The translations under genes were made by a program, and so were the position numbers. 64,000 nt of DNA from Streptoverticillium olivoreticuli subsp. olivoreticuli (lineage in GTDB: Bacteria; Actinomycetota; Actinomycetes; Streptomycetales; Streptomycetaceae). The DNA is taken from NCBI RefSeq assembly GCF_003391135.1, contig NZ_CP031455.1:4882001-4946000 (forward strand), given 5' to 3'. Of this stretch, positions 55,876 to 63,410 are shown piece by piece; positions within the stretch are counted from its first letter, which is position 1; every line of letters starts with the position of its first letter. The notes beneath the pieces were generated by a model. It saw only the letters and a list, made by a program, of their open reading frames with translations. It made no database searches and was not told where the DNA came from.

Positions 55876-57725
55876 GCCGCACCGCCCTTGGGCTTCTCGT
55901 CGTCGACGATCTCGGCGTCCACGACGTCGTCCTCGGCCTTGGCCTGGCCCGCACCGGCGGCACCCGCGGCACCCTCGGCGCCCTGGGCGGCCTGCGCGTC
56001 GGCGTACATCGCCTGGCCCAGCTTCTGGCTGACCGCGGCGACCTTCTCGGTCGCGGTGCGGATCTCGGCCGTGTCCTCGCCCTTGAGCTTCTCCTTCAGC
56101 TCGGCGACGGCGGTCTCGACCTCGGTCTTGACCTCGGCCGGGACCTTGTCCTCGTTGTCCTTGAGGAACTTCTCGGTCTGGTAGACGAGCTGCTCGCCCT
56201 GGTTGCGGGACTCGGCGGCCTCGCGGCGGCGGTGGTCCTCCTCCGCGTACTGCTCGGCCTCCTGGCGCATGCGGTCGACCTCGTCCTTGGCGAGCGAGGA
56301 GCCGCCGGTGACGGTCATCTTCTGCTCCTTGCCCGTGCCCAGGTCCTTCGCGGTCACGTGCATGATGCCGTTGGCGTCGATGTCGAAGGAGACCTCGATC
56401 TGCGGGACGCCACGCGGGGCCGGCGGCAGGCCGGTCAGCTCGAACATGCCGAGCTTCTTGTTGTACGCCGCGATCTCGCGCTCGCCCTGGTAGACCTGGA
56501 TCTGCACGGACGGCTGGTTGTCCTCGGCCGTCGTGAAGATCTCGGAGCGCTTGGTCGGGATCGTGGTGTTGCGCTCGATCAGCTTGGTCATGATGCCGCC
56601 CTTGGTCTCGATGCCGAGGGACAGCGGGGTGACGTCGAGCAGCAGAACGTCCTTGACCTCGCCCTTGAGGACACCGGCCTGGAGCGAGGCGCCGATGGCG
56701 ACGACCTCGTCCGGGTTCACACCCTTGTTGGCCTCCTTGCCGCCGGTCAGCTCCTTGACGAGCTCGGCGACGGCGGGCATACGGGTGGAACCGCCGACCA
56801 GGACCACGTGGTCGATCTCGGACAGGTTGATGCCCGCGTCCTTGATGACGTTGTGGAACGGCGTCTTGCAGCGCTCCAGCAGGTCAGCGGTCAGCTGCTG
56901 GAACTGGGCGCGCGTGAGCTTCTCGTCCAGGTGCAGCGGGCCCTCGGCGGAGGCCGTGATGTAGGGCAGGTTGATCGTGGTCTCGGTGGACGAGGACAGC
57001 TCGATCTTCGCCTTCTCAGCGGCCTCGCGGAGGCGCTGGAGGGCCATCTTGTCCTTGGACAGGTCGACGCCGTGACCGTTCTGGAACTGCTTGACCAGGT
57101 AGTCGACGACGCGCTGGTCCCAGTCGTCACCACCGAGGTGGTTGTCGCCGTTGGTCGCCTTCACCTCGACGACGCCGTCGCCGATCTCCAGCAGCGAGAC
57201 GTCGAAGGTGCCGCCACCGAGGTCGAAGACCAGGATGGTCTGGTCGTCCTTGTCGAGGCCGTAGGCCAGGGCGGCCGCGGTCGGCTCGTTGACGATGCGC
57301 AGGACGTTGAGGCCCGCGATCTCACCGGCCTCCTTGGTGGCCTGGCGCTCGGAGTCGTTGAAGTACGCCGGGACGGTGATGACCGCGTCGACGACCTTCT
57401 CGCCCAGGTAGGCCTCGGCATCCCGCTTGAGCTTCTGCAGGATGAAGGCGCTCATCTGCTGCGGGTTGAAGTCCTTGCCGTCGATGTTGATCTTCCAGTC
57501 GGTGCCCATGTGGCGCTTGACCGACCGGATGGTCCTGTCGACGTTGGTGACGGCCTGGCGCTTGGCGACCTCGCCGACCAGCACCTCACCGTTCTTCGCG
57601 AAGGCGACGACGGACGGCGTGGTCCTGGCGCCCTCGGCGTTGGTGATGACGGTGGGCTCACCGCCCTCGAGAACACTGACGACGGAGTTCGTCGTACCCA
57701 GGTCGATGCCGACCGCACGTGCCAT
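55872..57725 (-). CDS. dnaK: Chaperone DnaK (Hsp70)
   Basis: This 617-aa Hsp70 has the phosphate-1 motif GIDLGTTNSVV near residue 6, VPAYFNDSERQATKEAG, the phosphate-2 IVFDLGGGTFDVSLLEI, VVLVGGSTRMPAV, and substrate-domain start DVTPLSLGIETKGG. The C-terminal tail is Ala/Gly-rich and ends DDEKPKGGAA. It is the first gene of the HspR-controlled operon. The longer reading frame to 57815 is not used, since homology starts at ATG 57725. Confidence 0.98.
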   Translation of the reverse strand: MARAVGIDLGTTNSVVSVLEGGEPTVITNAEGARTTPSVVAFAKNGEVLVGEVAKRQAVTNVDRTIRSVKRHMGTDWKINIDGKDFNPQQMSAFILQKLKRDAEAYLGEKVVDAVITVPAYFNDSERQATKEAGEIAGLNVLRIVNEPTAAALAYGLDKDDQTILVFDLGGGTFDVSLLEIGDGVVEVKATNGDNHLGGDDWDQRVVDYLVKQFQNGHGVDLSKDKMALQRLREAAEKAKIELSSSTETTINLPYITASAEGPLHLDEKLTRAQFQQLTADLLERCKTPFHNVIKDAGINLSEIDHVVLVGGSTRMPAVAELVKELTGGKEANKGVNPDEVVAIGASLQAGVLKGEVKDVLLLDVTPLSLGIETKGGIMTKLIERNTTIPTKRSEIFTTAEDNQPSVQIQVYQGEREIAAYNKKLGMFELTGLPPAPRGVPQIEVSFDIDANGIMHVTAKDLGTGKEQKMTVTGGSSLAKDEVDRMRQEAEQYAEEDHRRREAAESRNQGEQLVYQTEKFLKDNEDKVPAEVKTEVETAVAELKEKLKGEDTAEIRTATEKVAAVSQKLGQAMYADAQAAQGAEGAAGAAGAGQAKAEDDVVDAEIVDDEKPKGGAA

Positions 57726-57743
57726 GTCGATTCCTCCAGCTGA

Positions 57744-57764
57744 CTTGAGTGGAACAGACTCAAG
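57744..57764. promoter_or_regulatory. Perfect HAIR operator upstream of dnaK
   Basis: CTTGAGT-N7-ACTCAAG matches the HspR consensus perfectly, 18 bp upstream of the dnaK ATG. Confidence 0.92.
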
Positions 57765-57785
57765 GGTGCAACACGGATCTCCCGC

Positions 57786-57816
57786 TGTCAACGGACATGA
57801 GTCGGGCCCGCTCAAC
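57786..57816 (-). promoter_or_regulatory. dnaK promoter region with second, degenerate HAIR site
   Basis: A TTGACA -35-like box lies at 57791-57786 on the minus strand. Just upstream, CATGAGT-N7-GCTCAAC (57796-57816) is a weaker HAIR copy. HspR could bind both sites around the promoter. Confidence 0.65.
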
Positions 57817-57959
57817 TCTTATGCGGGGCTTATGCGCAGGGCGAGGGGCGGCAACCGCCCGGAACGGGGCCGAAGAGGGGCCCCTGAGCGACACAGATCA
57901 CCGGCGGTGCGCCTATATCGGGGGCGCGCGAGTGAGTAGTCTCGTACAGACCGGATAAG

Positions 57960-57973
57960 TTACTGATTAGTAA
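57960..57973. promoter_or_regulatory. TTACT-N4-AGTAA palindrome before the EtfD-like gene
   Basis: TTACT, GATT, AGTAA is a perfect 14-bp inverted repeat 29 bp upstream of the start codon. It resembles TetR-family operators in form and stands out as AT-rich. It may give fatty-acid-responsive control of the downstream gene. Confidence 0.5.
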
Positions 57974-58002
57974 TTCGCTCTCGCAGGTTCGAGGAGCCCG
58001 CC

Positions 58003-60267
58003 ATGCAACTCGCCGCGATCATCGTGGTGCTGGTTCTCACTGCGGTCGCCGTGGCGCTGTTCGGCCGCGCCGTCGCGCAGTTCATCAAGTTCTTCAGGCT
58101 CGGCGCCCCGCTTCCGGCAGGTGCCCGAGTCGACGAGCCCGGCCGCCGCACGGTCACCCTGGGCAAGGAGTTCGTCGGTCACACCCGGATGAACAAGTGG
58201 GGCATCGTCGGCGTCGCCCACTGGTTCGTGGCCGTCGGCTTCCTCACGCTGGGCGGCACGATCCTCACCGCCTACGGCCAGCTGTTCAAGGCCGACTGGA
58301 CGATCCCGTTCGTCGGCACCTGGCTGCCGTACGAGCTCTACATCGAGTTCGTCGGCCCCGCGACCGGCCTCGGCGCGCTCGCGCTGATCATCATCCGGCT
58401 GCTCAACCTGCCCTCGCGGGCCGGCCGCAAGTCCCGCTTCGCCGGCTCGACCGCCTGGCAGGCGTACTTCGTCGAGTACGTGATCCTGGTGATCGGCCTG
58501 GCCATCTGGGTGCTGCGCGGGCTCGAGGGCTCGCTGCAGGGCGTCGACCACTACGAGGCCGCGTACTTCAGCTCGTACCCGCTGATCGCGCTCTTCAAGG
58601 GGCTGAGCACCGGGACGCTGCAGAACCTCACCTACCTCGCCGCGATGATCAAGCTCGGCGTGACGACGATCTGGGCCATCACCGTGGCCTCGAACATCGA
58701 CATGAGCATCGCCTGGCACCGTTTCCTCGCCTTCCCCAACATCTGGTTCAAGCGTGAGGCGAGCGGTGACGTCGCGCTCGGCGCGCTGCAGCCGATGGTC
58801 AGCGAGGGCAAGCCGATCGACTTCGAGGACCCGGGCGAGGACGACCAGTTCGGCGTCTCGCAGATCGAGCACTTCTCCTGGAAGGGCCTCCTCGACTTCT
58901 CGACCTGCACCGAGTGCGGTCGCTGCCAGTCGCAGTGCCCGGCCTGGAACACCGGCAAGCCGCTCTCCCCCAAGCTCCTGATCATGGCGCTGCGCGACCA
59001 CTCGCACGCCAAGGCCCCTTACCTGCTCGCGGGCGGCGGCAAGACCGCCGAGGGCGAGGAGAAGGCCACCGCGGAGCAGCTCAAGGACGTCCCCGCGGCG
59101 GCGCTGGCCGAGGCGGAGCGGCCGCTGATCGGGACGCTGGAGGAGAACGGGGTCATCGACCCGGACGTCCTGTGGTCCTGCACCACCTGTGGCGCCTGCG
59201 TCGAGCAGTGCCCCGTCGACATCGAGCACGTCGACCACATCGTCGACATGCGCCGCTACCAGGTCATGATCGAGTCCTCCTTCCCCTCCGAGGCGGGCAC
59301 GATGCTCAAGAACCTGGAGAAGAAGGGCAACCCCTGGGGCCTGGCCAAGAAGCAGCGCCTGCAGTGGACCAAGGAGGTCGACTTCGAGGTCCCCGTCGTC
59401 GGCAAGGACATCGAGGACCTCACCGAGGTCGACTACCTCTACTGGGTCGGCTGCGCCGGCGCGCTGGAGGACCGCGCGAAGAAGACCACCAAGGCCTTCG
59501 CCGAGCTCCTGCACATCGCCGGCGTGAAGTTCGCGATCATGGGCGGCGACGAGAACTGCACCGGCGACTCCGCCCGCCGCCTGGGCAACGAATTCCTCTT
59601 CCAGCAGCTCGGCCAGCAGAACGTCGAGATGCTCAACATGGCGTTCGGTGAGGACGCGGAGGAGGGCGTGAAGGTCGAGAAGGCGAAGAAGAAGATCGTC
59701 GCGACCTGCCCGCACTGCTTCAACACCATCGCCAACGAGTACCCGCAGCTGGGCGGCGAGTACGAGGTCATCCACCACACGCAGCTGCTGCAGCACCTCG
59801 TCGACGAGGGGAAGCTGGTCCCGGTCACCCCGGTCGAGGGTCTGATCACCTATCACGACCCCTGCTACCTGGGCCGCCACAACAAGGTCTACACCCCGCC
59901 GCGCGAGATCATCGCCAAGGTGCCGGGCCTGCGCAACGAGGAGATGCACCGCCACAAGGAGCGCGGCTTCTGCTGCGGCGCCGGCGGCGCGCGCATGTGG
60001 ATGGAAGAGCGCATCGGCAAGCGCATCAACAACGAGCGCGTGGACGAGGCGCTGTCCCTCAACCCGGACATCGTCTCCACCGCCTGCCCGTTCTGCCTCG
60101 TCATGCTCACCGACTCCGTCAACGGCAAGAAGAACGAGGGCAAGGCCAAGGAATCCATCCAGGTCGTCGACGTCTCCCAGCTCCTTCTGGAGTCGGTGAA
60201 GACACCCGTCGAACCGGAAGGCGCCGGCGAACCGGCGGACGCACCGGAGCCCGAGCCGGTGAAGTAG
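58003..60267 (+). CDS. EtfD-like membrane Fe-S oxidoreductase
   Basis: The 754-aa protein has about six N-terminal membrane helices (residues 2-240). Two 4Fe-4S motifs follow, CTECGRCQSQCPAW near residue 305 and CTTCGACVEQCPVD near 400. Two CCG-type domains come last (DYLYWVGCAGALEDR, HDPCYLGRH, FCCGAGGARMW). This matches the HdrB/HdrC-like proteins called EtfD in mycobacteria, which pass electrons from acyl-CoA dehydrogenases (via ETF) to menaquinone. It is monocistronic with a TetR-like palindrome upstream. Confidence 0.9.
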   Translation: MQLAAIIVVLVLTAVAVALFGRAVAQFIKFFRLGAPLPAGARVDEPGRRTVTLGKEFVGHTRMNKWGIVGVAHWFVAVGFLTLGGTILTAYGQLFKADWTIPFVGTWLPYELYIEFVGPATGLGALALIIIRLLNLPSRAGRKSRFAGSTAWQAYFVEYVILVIGLAIWVLRGLEGSLQGVDHYEAAYFSSYPLIALFKGLSTGTLQNLTYLAAMIKLGVTTIWAITVASNIDMSIAWHRFLAFPNIWFKREASGDVALGALQPMVSEGKPIDFEDPGEDDQFGVSQIEHFSWKGLLDFSTCTECGRCQSQCPAWNTGKPLSPKLLIMALRDHSHAKAPYLLAGGGKTAEGEEKATAEQLKDVPAAALAEAERPLIGTLEENGVIDPDVLWSCTTCGACVEQCPVDIEHVDHIVDMRRYQVMIESSFPSEAGTMLKNLEKKGNPWGLAKKQRLQWTKEVDFEVPVVGKDIEDLTEVDYLYWVGCAGALEDRAKKTTKAFAELLHIAGVKFAIMGGDENCTGDSARRLGNEFLFQQLGQQNVEMLNMAFGEDAEEGVKVEKAKKKIVATCPHCFNTIANEYPQLGGEYEVIHHTQLLQHLVDEGKLVPVTPVEGLITYHDPCYLGRHNKVYTPPREIIAKVPGLRNEEMHRHKERGFCCGAGGARMWMEERIGKRINNERVDEALSLNPDIVSTACPFCLVMLTDSVNGKKNEGKAKESIQVVDVSQLLLESVKTPVEPEGAGEPADAPEPEPVK

Positions 60268-60296
60268 CGGCTCGTACGCATCGCGTATCCCTGACG

Positions 60297-60334
60297 ACGG
60301 CCGGTCCCCGCGCACACCCGCGGGGACCGGCCGT
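60297..60334 (+). terminator. Terminator after the EtfD-like gene
   Basis: A 16-bp perfect stem (ACGGCCGGTCCCCGCG) with a 6-nt loop lies 30 bp after the stop. Confidence 0.85.
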
Positions 60335-60484
60335 CCGTCGTGGGAGCGTGGACGGCGTACCTTCTGACGACACCGCCGTTCACACCTCGCCGGGGCCCTG
60401 AGTTTTCCCCTAGGGGATGTCACAGGACGGCCGCAATGGCAGGGCCGTTTCCCCCGCCCCGGCTCCGCGCTTCTCCGGAGCGGG

Positions 60485-60490
60485 TACGTT
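60485..60490 (+). promoter_or_regulatory. -10 box of a probable leaderless transcript
   Basis: TACGTT ends 6 bp before the GTG start at 60497, with no ribosome site between. Transcription would begin at the start codon. Confidence 0.5.
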
Positions 60491-60496
60491 CGAAGC

Positions 60497-61513
60497 GTGG
60501 CTGGATTCAGGATGGGACGCGGACGGGACTCTCACGATCCCGGTCCCGCGCAGCAAGGACAGCGCCCGGGGCAGCAGTACCAGGCCCCGTACGGCGGTCA
60601 GGCGGGCGCCCAGGGCGGCGGTCGGCAGTGGCAGCAGCCACCGGCGCACGACGAGCCGGAGTACTTCGGCGGCGGCCCGCAGCAGGGCTACGGCCAGTAC
60701 GGCGACCCGGGCCGCCCGGATCCGCACTACGGGCAGAGCGCCGACAATCCGGGCCACACCCAGCAGTTCAGCCTCGGCGAGGCCCCGGACGCCTACGGCC
60801 CGTACAACGGCGGCCAGGCGGACGGCCCGTACGGCGGCGCCCCGCACAACGGCGGCTACGGCGACGGCCCCTACGGCGGCGCCCCGCAAGGCGACGGTCC
60901 CTACGGCGACGGCTCGTACGGCTCCGGCGACACCTACCGCGCGGGGCGGCAGATGCCCGCGCCGCCCGCCGGGCCGCGCCTGCCGTGGAAGGAGCTGCTG
61001 AAGGGCATCGTCCTGCGCCCGTCCGCCACCTTCTGGCAGATGCGCGACCACGCGGTGTGGGTCCCGGCCGTGATCGTCACCTTCGTCTACGGCCTGCTCG
61101 CCGTCTTCGGCTTCGACAAGGCCCGCCAGGACGTCCTGAACGCCACGCTCGCGAACAGCATCCCGTGGGTGCTGATGACGGGCGTGATCGTCGTGGTCTC
61201 CGGCCTGATCCTCGGCGCGGTCACCCACACCCTCGCCCGGCAGCTCGGCGGCGACGGCATATGGCAGCCGACGGTCGGCCTGTCGATGCTGATCATGTCG
61301 ATCACGGACGCGCCGCGGCTGCTCTTCGCGATGTTCCTGGGCGGCGACAGCACGGTCGTCCAGGTGCTCGGCTGGGCGACCTGGCTGGCGGCCGCCGCGC
61401 TGTTCACCTCGATGGTGAGCAAGTCGCACGACCTGCCGTGGCCGAAGGCGCTGGGCGCGTCCGCGATCCAGCTGATCGCCCTGCTGTCGATCATCAAGCT
61501 GGGCACGCTGTAG
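60497..61513 (+). CDS. Yip1-family membrane protein with Gly/Tyr/Gln-rich N-terminus
   Basis: The 338-aa protein has a disordered N-terminal half (residues 1-160) rich in Gly, Gln, Pro and Tyr with repeats such as DGPYGGAP and YGDG. A Yip1 domain follows (LPWKELLKGIVLRPSATFWQMRD), with five membrane helices to the end. Streptomyces proteins of this type have no settled role. The GTG at 60497 is probably leaderless. It is followed by a strong terminator. Confidence 0.85.
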   Translation: MAGFRMGRGRDSHDPGPAQQGQRPGQQYQAPYGGQAGAQGGGRQWQQPPAHDEPEYFGGGPQQGYGQYGDPGRPDPHYGQSADNPGHTQQFSLGEAPDAYGPYNGGQADGPYGGAPHNGGYGDGPYGGAPQGDGPYGDGSYGSGDTYRAGRQMPAPPAGPRLPWKELLKGIVLRPSATFWQMRDHAVWVPAVIVTFVYGLLAVFGFDKARQDVLNATLANSIPWVLMTGVIVVVSGLILGAVTHTLARQLGGDGIWQPTVGLSMLIMSITDAPRLLFAMFLGGDSTVVQVLGWATWLAAAALFTSMVSKSHDLPWPKALGASAIQLIALLSIIKLGTL

Positions 61514-61530
61514 CGCTTGCCCGCTCCCCA

Positions 61531-61576
61531 TACGGAAGGGCCCCGGTCGCACTGACGCGACCGAGGCCCTTCCGTA
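61531..61576. terminator. Bidirectional terminator, Yip1 gene / PRTase gene
   Basis: A 20-bp stem with one mismatch (TACGGAAGGGCCCCGGTCGC and partner) and a 6-nt loop lies between convergent genes. Confidence 0.88.
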
Positions 61577-61614
61577 CTGCATTTATGCGCATAGAAGACC
61601 TGCGCGCAGAAGAA

Positions 61615-62112
61615 CTACGCGTCGAGGATCTGACCCTCGCGCCGGACGACCGGCGGTTCCACGCTCCACGGGAAGTTGATCCACTCGTCGGTGCGCTTCC
61701 AGACGTACTCGCAGTCCACCAGGGAGTGCGACTTCTGGTAGATCACGGCGCTGCGCACCTCCGCCACGTGGTCCAGGCAGAAGTCGTGCACCAGCTTCAG
61801 CGTCTTGCCGGTGTCGGCGACGTCGTCGACGATCAGGACCTTCTTGTTCGAGAAGTCGATCGCGTTGGGCACCGGCGCGAGCATGACCGGCATCTCCAGG
61901 GTGGTGCCGACGCCGGTGTAGAACTCCACGTTGACCAGGTGGATGTTCTTGCAGTCCAGCGCGTACGCCAGGCCGCCCGCGACGAAGACGCCGCCGCGTG
62001 CGATGGAGAGGATGATGTCCGGCTCGTAGCCGTCGTCCGCGACGGTCTGCGCCAGCTCACGGATGGCCTGCCCGAAGAGGGGGTAGGTCAGATTCTCGCG
62101 CTTGTCACTCAC
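61615..62112 (-). CDS. Purine-type phosphoribosyltransferase
   Basis: The 165-aa type I PRTase carries the PRPP motif KVLIVDDVADTGKT near residue 91. It also has LSIARGGVFVAGGLAYAL and VEFYTGVGTTLEMPVM. The shape is that of hypoxanthine/xanthine-guanine PRTases, so a purine salvage role is likely; the base preference cannot be read. The GTG at 62112. It lies 24 bp downstream of dcd and is probably co-transcribed. Confidence 0.88.
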   Translation of the reverse strand: MSDKRENLTYPLFGQAIRELAQTVADDGYEPDIILSIARGGVFVAGGLAYALDCKNIHLVNVEFYTGVGTTLEMPVMLAPVPNAIDFSNKKVLIVDDVADTGKTLKLVHDFCLDHVAEVRSAVIYQKSHSLVDCEYVWKRTDEWINFPWSVEPPVVRREGQILDA

Positions 62113-62136
62113 TGTTGCTGTTCGCCTTGTCCCTGC

Positions 62137-62712
62137 TCAGACCTGTGTGCGGTGAAAGTTCTGGAAGGACCGCGAGGGCGTCGGCCCGCGCTGGCCCTGA
62201 TAGCGGGAGCCGTGCTTCGCGGACCCGTAAGGATGCTCGACGGGTGAGGTCAGCCGGAACATGCACAGCTGCCCGATCTTCATCCCCGGCCACAGCTTGA
62301 TCGGCAGCGTGGCCATGTTCGACAGCTCCAGCGTCACGTGGCCGGAGAAGCCCGGGTCGATGAACCCGGCCGTCGAGTGCGTCAGCAGACCGAGCCGGCC
62401 CAGACTGGACTTGCCCTCCAGACGGGAGGCCACATCGTCGGGGAGCGTGATGACCTCGTACGTCGAGGCGAGCACGAACTCACCGGGGTGCAGGATGAAC
62501 GCCTCGTCGCCCTCCGGCACCACCTCACGGGTGAGGTCGGCCTGCTCGACGGCGGGGTCGATGTGGGGGTACCGGTGGTTCTCGAACACCCGGAAGTAGC
62601 GGTCCAGCCGCACATCGATGCTCGAGGGCTGCACCATCGATTCGTCGAACGGGTCGATGCGCACCCGGCCGGCGTCGATCTCGGCCCGGATGTCCTTGTC
62701 TGAGAGAAGCAC
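62137..62712 (-). CDS. dcd: dCTP deaminase
   Basis: The 191-aa trimeric enzyme deaminates dCTP toward dUTP for thymidylate synthesis. It has MVQPSSIDVRLDRYFRVF, EFVLASTYEVITLP (Tyr/Thr substrate loop), SRLEGKSSLGRLGLLTHSTAGFIDPGF with the catalytic Glu in AxFIDPGF-type region, and a C-terminal SRYQGQRGPTPSR that closes on the nucleotide. The GTG start at 62712 (LLSDKDIRAEID). It is the first gene of a two-gene unit with the PRTase. Confidence 0.97.
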   Translation of the reverse strand: MLLSDKDIRAEIDAGRVRIDPFDESMVQPSSIDVRLDRYFRVFENHRYPHIDPAVEQADLTREVVPEGDEAFILHPGEFVLASTYEVITLPDDVASRLEGKSSLGRLGLLTHSTAGFIDPGFSGHVTLELSNMATLPIKLWPGMKIGQLCMFRLTSPVEHPYGSAKHGSRYQGQRGPTPSRSFQNFHRTQV

Positions 62713-62743
62713 GGGTCGAGGATACGCGGAGAAGACGGACAAC

Positions 62744-62773
62744 GCGGGCCCGGTCCGAACGGACCGGGCCCGC
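62744..62773 (-). terminator. Terminator of the small zinc-ribbon gene
   Basis: GCGGGCCCGGTCC pairs with its complement around a short loop, 22 bp after the stop at 62795. Confidence 0.75.
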
Positions 62774-62794
62774 GAGCCGCTCAGCGCCTCTTGA

Positions 62795-62959
62795 TCACCG
62801 CTTCTGGACCGCCACCGGCACGGAATGCCGCAGCCGGGCGCAGCGCGGGCAGCGGAGCAGTCGTCCCGGGCCGAGCCGGCCGGGACCGAGGTTCTGCATC
62901 GGGAACGAAGCGGTGCTGAACACGTGCCCTTCGGCACAACGAACGACGGTGCGCTCCAT
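62795..62959 (-). CDS. 54-aa zinc-ribbon-like small protein
   Basis: The protein begins MERTVVRCAEGHVFSTASFP and has CPRCARLRH near residue 37. One Cys-x3-His and one Cys-x2-Cys pair form a plausible zinc knuckle (CAEGH, CPRC). The middle is Gly/Arg-rich (NLGPGRLGPGRLLR), which could contact nucleic acid. ATG 62959 lies behind AAAGGGA. Similar small proteins recur in Streptomyces genomes, but I know no function. It overlaps a spurious longer frame on the same strand. Confidence 0.75.
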   Translation of the reverse strand: MERTVVRCAEGHVFSTASFPMQNLGPGRLGPGRLLRCPRCARLRHSVPVAVQKR

Positions 62960-63242
62960 CGAGTCCCTTTCCCCATGGCATTACTCATTCGTGCCTCCGG
63001 CACGACATGAAAGACAAAAGCCACATTAGGGGATGCATTCCGGCGACTCGCACCCGGCACTCCCGACCGCGCCAGCCGACTTGCCGCCCCTACGGTACGC
63101 CCCAACTCCCGCCGCCCGAGGCCGCGTCCCCACCCACCTCACCGACCCCACCCACGCCAGGAAGGCCCTCGCGGCACGTGCACCGGGGGCCTTCGATGGG
63201 GTAGAGTGTGCGACGATACGACGCTCCGAAACGGGCGTCCGC
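62960..63242. other. Intergenic, before tRNA-Gly(CCC)
   Basis: I see no gene. A TAGAGT box at 63202-63207 is the likely -10 element of the tRNA. The rest is low-complexity CCCAC-rich sequence. Confidence 0.55.
63202..63207 (+). promoter_or_regulatory. -10-like box before tRNA-Gly(CCC)
   Basis: TAGAGT lies 35 bp upstream of the tRNA, matching the TAGAGT used before the UCC cluster. No clear -35 box is visible. Confidence 0.45.
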
Positions 63243-63313
63243 GCGGGTGTAGTTTAATGGTAGAACATGAGCTTCCCAAGCTCAGAGCGCGAGTTCGATT
63301 CTCGTCACCCGCT
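63243..63313 (+). tRNA. tRNA-Gly(CCC)
   Basis: A canonical 71-nt tRNA: acceptor GCGGGTG/CACCCGC, D-loop AATGGTA with G18-G19, anticodon loop TTCCCAA (CCC), and T-arm GCGAG-TTCGATT-CTCGT. It shares its acceptor stem with the variant UCC tRNAs, but has a normal T54-T55-C56 and an unbulged T-stem. It therefore shows what the UCC genes changed. Confidence 0.97.
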
Positions 63314-63320
63314 CTTGGAA

Positions 63321-63350
63321 AAGCCCCCTGGTCATCGACCGGGGGTTTTT
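63321..63350 (+). terminator. Terminator of tRNA-Gly(CCC)
   Basis: CCCCC-T-GGTC pairs with GACC-GGGGG (one bulged T) over an ATC loop and is followed by TTTTTG. Confidence 0.85.
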
Positions 63351-63410
63351 GTTGTCCGGACCTGCTGAAGGCCACCGGCCCGGGCAGGGCCGTGGACGGG
63401 CCCCCGCCGG

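Noticed and set aside
57967..60423. 818-aa minus-strand frame over the EtfD-like gene
   Set aside because: The plus-strand gene has clear Fe-S motifs and membrane helices. The antisense frame is Leu/Val/Arg-rich noise.
60560..60950. Gly/Tyr/Gln-rich repeats in the Yip1 protein as a DNA repeat array
   Set aside because: The periodicity is at the amino-acid level in one coding frame of a disordered domain, not a DNA element.
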